A stretch of DNA of 12,394 nt, taken from contig CAZJDM010000128.1 in NCBI GenBank assembly GCA_964544765.1, positions 1-12,394 on the forward strand. The letters run 5' to 3'. This DNA is from CAZJDM01 sp964544765 (GTDB lineage Bacteria > Bdellovibrionota_B > Oligoflexia > CAYFLR01). A model generated the notes under the pieces. That model was not told the DNA's origin and did not search any database. It saw nothing but the letters and a program-made list of their open reading frames with translations. The position numbers and the translations under genes were made by a program. The stretch's first letter is position 1; each line of letters begins with the position of its first letter. Positions 1-6,415 of this stretch are shown here, in pieces.

Positions 1-18
1 TTGGAAGTTTTTAATTTT

Positions 19-327
19 TCAGGAGTTATGCAAAAGGTGGGACAGTCTCAAAAAATCCCTAGTTTCTCCGGTCACAAAATCTATCGCTTCTCCAAAAGTA
101 TTATCTTCTAGGATTTTTATTTGTCCATAGATAACTTCACCTTTTCTTTTACTATGATAATTTTCTAATAATTTTAATATGTTAGTTTTAAAACTTGCCG
201 GATCAGCAGCGCTTATTAATTGTTTAGAATCACTAGTTGGTATATCTGCCCGGCGTTTACAACTATTAATAAATAGTAGAGATGAGATTAAAGACAATAA
301 TATTAATTGCTTATAATAATCGTACAT
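19..327 (-). CDS. Small predicted lipoprotein, function unknown
   Basis: This 102-residue protein starts with a type II signal peptide: one Lys at residue 6, a Leu/Ile-rich core at about 8-20 and a lipobox-like FINSC with Cys23 as the likely lipidated residue, followed by KRR. The mature part is only about 80 residues and shows no domain I recognise. Its C-terminal half contains GEVIYGQIKI and an acidic stretch, perhaps a short alpha/beta fold. The ATG is preceded by TAGGTG at a normal distance. The gene is isolated; upstream lies an intergenic region with a 7-mer repeat. The polar -3 to -1 residues of the lipobox are looser than in E. coli and resemble spirochaete or deltaproteobacterial usage. 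Lipoprotein status is well supported; the role is unknown. Confidence 0.72.
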   Translation of the reverse strand: MYDYYKQLILLSLISSLLFINSCKRRADIPTSDSKQLISAADPASFKTNILKLLENYHSKRKGEVIYGQIKILEDNTFGEAIDFVTGETRDFLRLSHLLHNS

Positions 328-420
328 ATTACACCTATTTTTTAAATTATGGGTTCACTATACTTATTTGATCGGCATAAATGGAAATTAATTTAATGAT
401 TGTTTGGTAGAGGAAAAAAA

Positions 421-480
421 CCAGCATCCAGCATCCAGCATCCAGCATCCAGCATCCAGCATCCAGAATCCAGCATCCAG
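421..480. repeat. Heptanucleotide tandem array (CCAGCAT)n
   Basis: Eight full 7-bp units plus four bases of a ninth run without interruption. Six CCAGCAT units are followed by one variant CCAGAAT (463-469), another CCAGCAT and a final CCAG. The array lies in the 257-bp gap between the two minus-strand genes, downstream of the YgjP-type gene and upstream of the small lipoprotein. There are no unique spacers, so it is not a CRISPR. Intergenic heptanucleotide tandem repeats are known from other bacteria, for example the STRR sequences of cyanobacteria. Length variation by replication slippage is likely (inference). Confidence 0.95.
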
Positions 481-545
481 AAACAAGAAACCAGTATCGC
501 GACTTATTAGCTTAAATTGGACAAGATTTGGTAACGAACATCATC

Positions 546-563
546 GGCACTTATTTTCAAGTT
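546..563. repeat. First copy of an 18-bp dispersed sequence (GGCACTTATT..CAAGTT)
   Basis: Lies 22 bp beyond the stop codon of the YgjP-type gene. It differs from the copy at 9159-9176 at two positions in the centre. The shared location downstream of minus-strand stops could point to a small family of 3' elements, though two copies in 12 kb of AT-rich DNA is thin evidence. Confidence 0.4.
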
Positions 564-584
564 GTCTTATCTAGTGAATATACA

Positions 585-1283
585 TCAGGGAGCAAAGGAA
601 GCTTCGTTTTTGCCTAACCAGCTTTTATATAGTTGATAATTAGGGAAGGTTTTCTCTACAAGTCGCCAAAAATTTTGAGAATGATTGAGGTGCCTTATAT
701 GACACAACTCGTGTACTATTACATAGTCTACTACTTGGAGAGGTGCTTTAACAATGCGCCAGCAAAAAGATAGATTTTTCAATGAAGAACAACTGGCCCA
801 TCTGGTTTTCATATCTTTGATACTTATTTTGTTAGGTTTAACACCCAATTTTTGGCAATAAATGGGTAACCGTTCTCTGATGACCTGATCGGCTACGCTG
901 ATATACCAATTGTATACCAGTTTTTGAACCATAGAAACCTTTTGGCGGCTGGGAAGATTATTTGGTAATGAGATAACTAAATTCTTACCTTGTAAGTATA
1001 CTTCAGGTTGTTTATCAGTTTTCCATTTTAAGGTGTAAAGATCTCCCAGAAAAGATACTTTTTCTCCAGCTAAAAAGGATGTTGGTTTGCGATGACGAAT
1101 GTTTTTGAGATGCTCTTTGAATGTTTTTTCTATCCAGGGTTGTTTTTGGGCAAGAATTTCTTCTATTTCTTCGTTAGTTACAGATTTAGGGACAGACACG
1201 CATACATCATTATCCATAGATATGGTAATGGTTATACCTCTTCTCCTGGCTCTTCTGATGACTCTGTATGCGAACGAAACCAT
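585..1283 (-). CDS. YgjP-family (DUF45) zinc metallopeptidase-like protein
   Basis: This 232-residue protein belongs to the YgjP-like metallopeptidase family (Pfam PF01863, formerly DUF45). The diagnostic block is at the C-terminal end: KTRWASCS at 159-166, then VIVHELCHIRHLNHSQNFW from about 188. H191, E192 and H195 form the HExxH zinc site, and H201 is the probable third ligand, as in family members with HELxHxxxxNHS. The N-terminal half carries the basic strand region (RRARRR at 10-15) typical of the family. Length is normal. The ATG at 1283 is the only usual start, because the frame upstream has no ATG, GTG or TTG before a stop; the ribosome binding site is weak. The protein is probably cytoplasmic since no signal peptide is seen. 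Substrates are poorly known. In several genomes relatives sit beside restriction-modification genes, but none is visible here. Confidence 0.93.
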   Translation of the reverse strand: MVSFAYRVIRRARRRGITITISMDNDVCVSVPKSVTNEEIEEILAQKQPWIEKTFKEHLKNIRHRKPTSFLAGEKVSFLGDLYTLKWKTDKQPEVYLQGKNLVISLPNNLPSRQKVSMVQKLVYNWYISVADQVIRERLPIYCQKLGVKPNKISIKDMKTRWASCSSLKNLSFCWRIVKAPLQVVDYVIVHELCHIRHLNHSQNFWRLVEKTFPNYQLYKSWLGKNEASFAP

Positions 1284-1570
1284 CTCTAATGCCCTGTTGA
1301 TAGTAAAACAAAACCATTCATACCTTATAATTCTTTCTAGAACATTTTTTTATGTGTTTCAAGTCTTCAATTCATTTTTTTAGCTAATAATTGATATTAC
1401 ATGGGAATTAATTGAACTTCTATATGTTTAATATTGTTACTGAAATAAGCTAAGTCAAGTAAATTACTAGATTTTCCGATATAATATCTTGGCATAATTT
1501 ATTTTTATATTTATCTGTCTGGATATGTATTTTTTTATAATATTTATATAATTACTAGGAGATAATAGTA

Positions 1571-2899
1571 ATGAGACGATTTTTTATAATATATTTGTTT
1601 AGTGTGTTTACTTTATGTTCATGTAGTCGAGGCAATAAAGGGCAAACAGATACTCAACCCGCTTCAACTTTATATGTTGTAGATACGTTATTAGATTTAT
1701 CCTCTGTGCTGGAAGGAGGCAGTTATCAAAATAATGCTTTAAATCTTACCTATGAGACTGATTGTAGGAGTACTACTCAATATGAGGCGGGATGGCACGC
1801 TGGTGAAAGCACAGCTAAAATAATTACAGGGAAATTCTCAACGTGTAAATCAACCGAAAAGACTATATTAGATAATTTGAATGAAATTAGTGATCAATGC
1901 TTTAAAGTCGCCTATTCTATTTCTTTGATCGATAAATTAAATGAACAATGTCGGCCCAGGATAGTCCCGAAAGCAACAGATAAACAAGAAGTTGCGTATA
2001 GAGCCATTGATCATAGACCTGTAATTCCTATTGCTAGGGATACAACATGTAATGACTTAGACACCACTTATGTTGTGAGTAAAGTAACGGGTATTTCTAA
2101 CGCAAAATCAGTCTTTGCTATTTTCCCAAAGTGTAAAGATGCAAAAGTCGAAATCGAGGATATTAAAACACAAACAGAACAAATTGAGGGCAATGCTTGT
2201 TACCAAAAAGGATATATTTATGGCCTTAATTTGGTGGTCCAGTCCAAGTGTGATGTACGTGGGTATGGTGATCAATTAGTGGGAGCAACTAATCAAGCTT
2301 CGGTAAAATGCGAGGAATGGTCCTATATTCGCGGTGAATGTCAGCTTGATTCTACTGTTATTGAAGATAAGAAAAAGTGTTCGGATATGGGGTACGAGAT
2401 AAGTGGTCAGTTCTGTATTAATATACAAAATGGCCGGGTATGCCCTTTATCGGTATTAAATGTAGGTGGTTGTAGTTTGGGAGGCCCATCTGAGGAATGT
2501 AATCCTATAAAAATATTGTCATATTCAATGGCTGAGATAAAACCCAAACAATTAGGGGTTATAACTCAAGATAGGATGCCTCTTTATGGTCTTGAGCTAA
2601 CTATTAAACAGTGTGATAGAACAGATGCTATCTTTTTAATGACCGATAATAATTCATATAGTGGCGCTGATCAATATTCTGAGGAACTTAAACCTATTAT
2701 TTATAGTCAGAGTGGGTACGGAGGTAAGACCGTAAATGACTTGAAATTTGATGATGTAATTATTAAGGGTTTGGGTCAAATGTTTAAAACTCCAACAGTG
2801 GGTCGGAGTTTTATTATTCGAGGATCTATCATTGGTGTTGATTACATTTCACCCGAAAAAACTTTTGGCGTAGATTTACGCGAAATAATATTTCTATGA
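1571..2899 (+). CDS. Cysteine-rich lipoprotein with duplicated Cys4 module, function unknown
   Basis: This 442-residue protein has a short signal peptide (RR at 2-3, hydrophobic core 4-15) ending in TLCSC; Cys16 or Cys18 is the lipidation site. AGGAG lies nine bases before the ATG. The mature protein has 16 further Cys, an even number suited to disulfides. Two successive modules share the same Cys order: C65, C92, C110, C127 and C160, C188, C210, C227. The last two Cys of each are separated by exactly 16 residues and begin with C-(F/Y)-x-x-(A/G)-Y. A third Cys cluster follows (247, 257, 270, 282, 291, 301, 310, plus 348), then a Cys-free C-terminal 90 residues rich in beta-type sequence. I recognise no known domain. 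The protein is probably exposed in the periplasm or on the cell surface. The gene is alone, convergent with the ZIP gene. Confidence 0.85.
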   Translation: MRRFFIIYLFSVFTLCSCSRGNKGQTDTQPASTLYVVDTLLDLSSVLEGGSYQNNALNLTYETDCRSTTQYEAGWHAGESTAKIITGKFSTCKSTEKTILDNLNEISDQCFKVAYSISLIDKLNEQCRPRIVPKATDKQEVAYRAIDHRPVIPIARDTTCNDLDTTYVVSKVTGISNAKSVFAIFPKCKDAKVEIEDIKTQTEQIEGNACYQKGYIYGLNLVVQSKCDVRGYGDQLVGATNQASVKCEEWSYIRGECQLDSTVIEDKKKCSDMGYEISGQFCINIQNGRVCPLSVLNVGGCSLGGPSEECNPIKILSYSMAEIKPKQLGVITQDRMPLYGLELTIKQCDRTDAIFLMTDNNSYSGADQYSEELKPIIYSQSGYGGKTVNDLKFDDVIIKGLGQMFKTPTVGRSFIIRGSIIGVDYISPEKTFGVDLREIIFL

Positions 2900-2905
2900 A
2901 GTAGT

Positions 2906-2935
2906 CTAACCTAGCCTAACCTAACTTAACCTAGA
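2906..2935. repeat. Degenerate CTAAC pentamer repeat
   Basis: Six consecutive 5-bp units read CTAAC, CTAGC, CTAAC, CTAAC, TTAAC and CTAGA. They occupy the 26-bp space between two convergent genes and extend over the stop codon and last codons of the ZIP gene (stop at 2926-2928). No stable hairpin with a T-tract is visible, so I do not call it a terminator. Confidence 0.7.
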
Positions 2936-3738
2936 GCTACATCTAGAGCCATCATTAAGGTAAAACCAATCATGGTAGCCACGGTTGCGATATCCGTATT
3001 TCCTCCATGTTGTGATTCTGGAATCAACTCCTCAATGACAACAAAAATCATAGCACCAGCGGCAAAACTCAAAGCATAAGGTAATATTGGCTCAGCAATG
3101 ATGACTAGGGCCGCGCCTAAAATACCGGCAATCGGTTCTACCACACCGGAAAGTTGTCCGTACCAAAAACATTTGAACCGGGACATACCCTCACGTCTCA
3201 GAGGACCGGAGACGGCAAATCCTTCGGGAAAATTTTGAATTCCGATACCAATTGCTAAAGCAATGGCACCTCCTAAACTTGCAGAGGGAAAATTAAGGGC
3301 GGCTGCCCCAAAGGCCACACCCACCGCTAATCCTTCTGGAATGTTGTGTAAAGTAATAGCTAAAACTAGTAGAATGCTTCGTTGCCAATTAGTTTTAATT
3401 CCTTCTGATTGTTCAGTTGGGAGATAAAGGTGCAAGTGGGGTAATAATTTATCAGTAATATATAAAACTACACCACCTGATAAGAAACCAATACAAGCCG
3501 GAAACCATATGGGAACGCTTAGATTTTCGGACATTTCAATAGCTGGAGCCAATAAAGACCAATAACTGGCCGCGATCATAACCCCGGCCGCAAACCCCAG
3601 CATACTATCTAAAACTTTCTGGCTAACATCTTTTAAAAAGAAAACTCCACTAGCTCCTAAAGCGGTAACAAACCAGGTGAAAAGAGTCGCTAGTAAAGCT
3701 TGGTAGATGGGGTTTAGGTGAACGAAATAGTCATACAT
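2926..3738 (-). CDS. ZIP-family divalent metal transporter (GufA-like subfamily)
   Basis: This 270-residue inner-membrane protein has about eight hydrophobic segments and the hallmark ZIP metal-site helices. HNIPEG lies at 131-136 (H131, N132, E135) and QNFPEG at 168-173 (Q168, N169, E172), followed by AVSGPLR. E201 in GVVEP is a plausible further site residue. In the ZIP family these residues on the fourth and fifth helices form the binuclear Zn/Cd/Fe site. Gln instead of His in the second motif is usual for GufA-like bacterial members. A short His-bearing loop (HLHLYLP, 101-107) precedes this region, in place of the long His-rich loop of eukaryotic ZIPs. AAGGAGA (3744-3750) gives a strong ribosome binding site for the ATG. 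The predicted role is uptake of zinc or another divalent metal; specificity cannot be read from sequence. Confidence 0.95.
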   Translation of the reverse strand: MYDYFVHLNPIYQALLATLFTWFVTALGASGVFFLKDVSQKVLDSMLGFAAGVMIAASYWSLLAPAIEMSENLSVPIWFPACIGFLSGGVVLYITDKLLPHLHLYLPTEQSEGIKTNWQRSILLVLAITLHNIPEGLAVGVAFGAAALNFPSASLGGAIALAIGIGIQNFPEGFAVSGPLRREGMSRFKCFWYGQLSGVVEPIAGILGAALVIIAEPILPYALSFAAGAMIFVVIEELIPESQHGGNTDIATVATMIGFTLMMALDVALG

Positions 3739-3828
3739 TTAGATCTCCTTTACTGTAATTTTGATTTTTAGCTTTTTTCCATATTTTATATTATTATATA
3801 TTAGATTATAAATATATCATAAAGCGGA

Positions 3829-3900
3829 CTTCGCCCGAAGCCTTCAGGTATCAGTTTTCCGTTTTCAGCTAAAGGTAATTTCTCTGAAGACTGAGGACTT
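3829..3900. repeat. Short hairpin and relic 7-nt periodic repeats upstream of recD2
   Basis: The divergent gap 3739-3942 holds a perfect 5-bp inverted repeat, CTTCG-CC-CGAAG (3829-3840). Two stretches with a period of seven follow: CAGTTTT/CCGTTTT/CAG (3852-3868) and CTGAAGA/CTGAGGA/CTT (3884-3900). They resemble decayed heptamer arrays. The part nearer the ZIP gene (about 3777-3820) is almost pure A+T and probably holds its promoter, but I cannot place the boxes with confidence. Confidence 0.45.
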
Positions 3901-3942
3901 TTCTGTTGTCAAAAGTTTTGCAACCAACTAGGATCATGATTT

Positions 3943-6408
3943 ATGAAAGATGTTATTTATCACCATCAGACTCTAGAAAAATTATCTGGTATTGTACACC
4001 GGGTTACCTTTCATAGCGATGAAACCGGATGGAGCGTATTAAAAGTTACTCCGTTTAATAGTAACTATGAAAAAGTTACAGTAACCATACATCAGACAAA
4101 GGTGTTTGCAGGAGCAACTATTGATTTCTACGGATCTTGGGTTAGACACCCTAAATTTGGGGAACAGTTTAAAGCCAATAAAGCAGTGGAAAAAAAACCG
4201 GCATCAAGTGCTGGTTTAGAGAAGTATTTAGGTTCTGGTCTTATTTTCGGCGTTGGTCCTAAGACCGCCAAACGATTAGTAAAGCATTTTGGTAAGGATA
4301 CCTTAACCGTTTTTGAAGAGCAAATTGAACGAATAACCGAGGTACCGGGTATTGCGCAGAAGAAATTGCAGACGATTCGTGATGCATGGCAAGAACACAA
4401 AGAAATACGTAATGTAATGATCTTTTTACAGTCACATGGGATCAGTACTTTATTTGCGGTTAAGATTTATAAAATGTATGGTGCCAGTTCCATTTCCAAA
4501 GTAACTGATAATCCATATTGTCTGGCCAATGATATCTATGGGATCGGTTTTTTTTCGGCTGATAAGGTTGCTTTGAGTATTGGGATAGAACCCCATTCAG
4601 AAAAGAGGATAATTGCGAGTATAAAACATATTTTAGCGGCCAGTTGTGAGGAGGGACATTGTTATTTAACTAAAAATCAAGTTATTGAACGATGTAATCA
4701 ACTATTACAAATGGATATTACCTCAAAGGTAGATGAGTATTTAATTGTATTAGAGCAAAATAAATTAATAGCGGTCAGAGAACTGCCGGCTAACCAAATT
4801 AGTGATAACCAAATACCCAGCCCTCAGGGTTCCTTGCTACAAAAATGTTATTATTCTCGTTCTTTGTTCTTTGACGAGAAATATGTCTCTGATGCGCTAA
4901 ATAAACGGAAAAACAAACTTAAAATAGATCACAACCGGGTAATAGGCTGGATCAATAAATTCTGTGAAGCTAAGCGTGTATTCTTAAGTTCCGAACAAAA
5001 AGAAAGTATTTTAGGTATTCTACCATGCAGCTTTTCAGTACTAACCGGTGGACCTGGCTGTGGAAAAACTACTACTACCCAGGCCCTAGTTAAATTATTA
5101 CTGGCTATGGGTAGAAAAGTCACCTTAGCGGCCCCCACTGGTAGAGCGGCTCAAAGGATGATGGAAGTCATTGGACTGGAAGCTAAAACCATACATCGTC
5201 TGCTTAAATGGGATCCAGCAACCGGAGGGTTTAAAAAAAATGATGAAGAACCACTGGATACTGATTATTTAGTTATTGATGAATGCTCAATGTTGGATAT
5301 ATCATTAACAGCCAGCTTGTTAAAAGCGGTTCCCATGCATGCTCAAGTGTTGTTTATTGGAGATGCCGATCAATTACCTTCGGTTGGAGCCGGTAATGTG
5401 CTAAAAGATATAATTGGTTCCAATCAACTAACTACCTATCGTTTAACCAAAGTATTTAGGCAGGCGGCCCAATCTGATATAATACGTTATGCTCATGAGA
5501 TAAATGCTGGAAAATTTCCATTAATTGATACTCCTTTTCGTAATCCAAAATTATGGAAACAAAAGAATGATTGTATGTTTATCGATTCCGAAGAAGCTAC
5601 TATAGAGCAATTAAAATTCATTTCTAAGATGAAACGGGTAGCAGATTCCCCTACCACAACTTCTGAGGATTTCTTGAAACCTGATAAATTTAATTATGTC
5701 GATGTGGATCAGTTATTGAAATCGGAAACATATGTAGATGAATTAAAAAGTGTAGTGAAAAAGGTTCATCCATGGTCCACTTTAAACTTTGGCTTGTGTG
5801 CGACTGATATGATAAAAAAACTATATACATCGGTAATTCCTCAATATTTAGATCCTAAATTGGAAATCCAAATCTTATCTCCTATGACTAAAGGCAGTTT
5901 AGGTACAGTCTCTTTGAATAATTTAATACAGGAATGTATAAATCCTTCACAGTCAGGAAGAGGACAAATACGTATAGGTGAAAAGATTTTTCGTATTGGA
6001 GACAGAATCATTCAAAAAAGAAATAACTACGACCTGGGAGTATATAACGGAGATATTGGAATAATTACAGCTGTTGATAATGAACAAATGGAAATGGTTG
6101 TTAATTTTACTATTGGAAATCAGGATAAAACTGTTACTTACAAGCGAGAATCATTGTCAGAAGTTAATCTGGCCTATGCTATTACTATCCATAAATCTCA
6201 AGGCAGTGAGTTTGATATAGTTATTATCCCTACTATGACTCAACATTTCAAAATGCTCTATAGAAATCTTATCTATACGGGTCTTACTAGAGCTAAAAAG
6301 TTGGCTATTTTTCTGGGAACCAGAAAAGCCTTGGCTATGGCCGTAAAAAATGTTGATAGTAGTTCTAGGCAAACTGCTTTATCATATCTACTTAGTCGGT
6401 CCAAATGA
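3943..6408 (+). CDS. recD2: RecD2-type 5'-3' DNA helicase (SF1B), RecBC-independent
   Basis: This 821-residue protein is a cytoplasmic superfamily 1B helicase of the RecD2 type. The N-terminal region has a beta-rich domain (about 12-80) and helix-hairpin-helix segments (91-117 with GLIFGVGPKTAKRL, 134-145 and 184-204 with YGIGFFSADKVA), which E. coli RecD lacks. Helicase motifs follow in order: Walker A GGPGCGKTT 369-377, APTGRAAQRM just after, Walker B VIDE 444-447, motif III GDADQLPSVG 473-482, ITIHKSQGSEFD 747-758 and LIYTGLTRAKK 776-786. RecD2 proteins usually have about 720-750 residues. Here some 50 extra residues lie at about 565-630, between the DCMFIDSEEA segment and the LEIQILSPM segment. 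The start is supported by AGGA eight bases before the ATG. No recB or recC is adjacent. Expected role: DNA unwinding in repair and genome stability. Confidence 0.96.
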   Translation: MKDVIYHHQTLEKLSGIVHRVTFHSDETGWSVLKVTPFNSNYEKVTVTIHQTKVFAGATIDFYGSWVRHPKFGEQFKANKAVEKKPASSAGLEKYLGSGLIFGVGPKTAKRLVKHFGKDTLTVFEEQIERITEVPGIAQKKLQTIRDAWQEHKEIRNVMIFLQSHGISTLFAVKIYKMYGASSISKVTDNPYCLANDIYGIGFFSADKVALSIGIEPHSEKRIIASIKHILAASCEEGHCYLTKNQVIERCNQLLQMDITSKVDEYLIVLEQNKLIAVRELPANQISDNQIPSPQGSLLQKCYYSRSLFFDEKYVSDALNKRKNKLKIDHNRVIGWINKFCEAKRVFLSSEQKESILGILPCSFSVLTGGPGCGKTTTTQALVKLLLAMGRKVTLAAPTGRAAQRMMEVIGLEAKTIHRLLKWDPATGGFKKNDEEPLDTDYLVIDECSMLDISLTASLLKAVPMHAQVLFIGDADQLPSVGAGNVLKDIIGSNQLTTYRLTKVFRQAAQSDIIRYAHEINAGKFPLIDTPFRNPKLWKQKNDCMFIDSEEATIEQLKFISKMKRVADSPTTTSEDFLKPDKFNYVDVDQLLKSETYVDELKSVVKKVHPWSTLNFGLCATDMIKKLYTSVIPQYLDPKLEIQILSPMTKGSLGTVSLNNLIQECINPSQSGRGQIRIGEKIFRIGDRIIQKRNNYDLGVYNGDIGIITAVDNEQMEMVVNFTIGNQDKTVTYKRESLSEVNLAYAITIHKSQGSEFDIVIIPTMTQHFKMLYRNLIYTGLTRAKKLAIFLGTRKALAMAVKNVDSSSRQTALSYLLSRSK

Positions 6409-6415
6409 AACGACT

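Noticed and set aside
421..480. CRISPR array
   Set aside because: Units are 7 bp with no spacers, and no cas gene is in the window.
1092..1383. Two plus-strand ORFs antisense to the start of the YgjP-type gene
   Set aside because: They have no ribosome binding site, low-complexity Phe/Ser/Ile content and lie over a gene with clear family motifs. They are shadows.
1480..1541. TATAAT boxes at 1480-1485 and 1536-1541 as promoters of the Cys-rich lipoprotein
   Set aside because: Neither has a convincing -35 box at 16-18 bases, and such hexamers are common in this very AT-rich stretch.
2906..2935. Telomere-like sequence suggesting a linear replicon end
   Set aside because: The CTAAC tract is short, degenerate and lies between intact genes with coding sequence on both sides.
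4128..5138. Minus-strand ORFs of 90 and 69 residues inside recD2 (4128-4400 and 4929-5138)
   Set aside because: They are fully antisense to conserved HhH and Walker A regions, and their translations show no domain.
6409..6415. Terminator between recD2 and the propeller lipoprotein
   Set aside because: Only seven bases separate the stops, and no hairpin with a T-tract is visible on either side.
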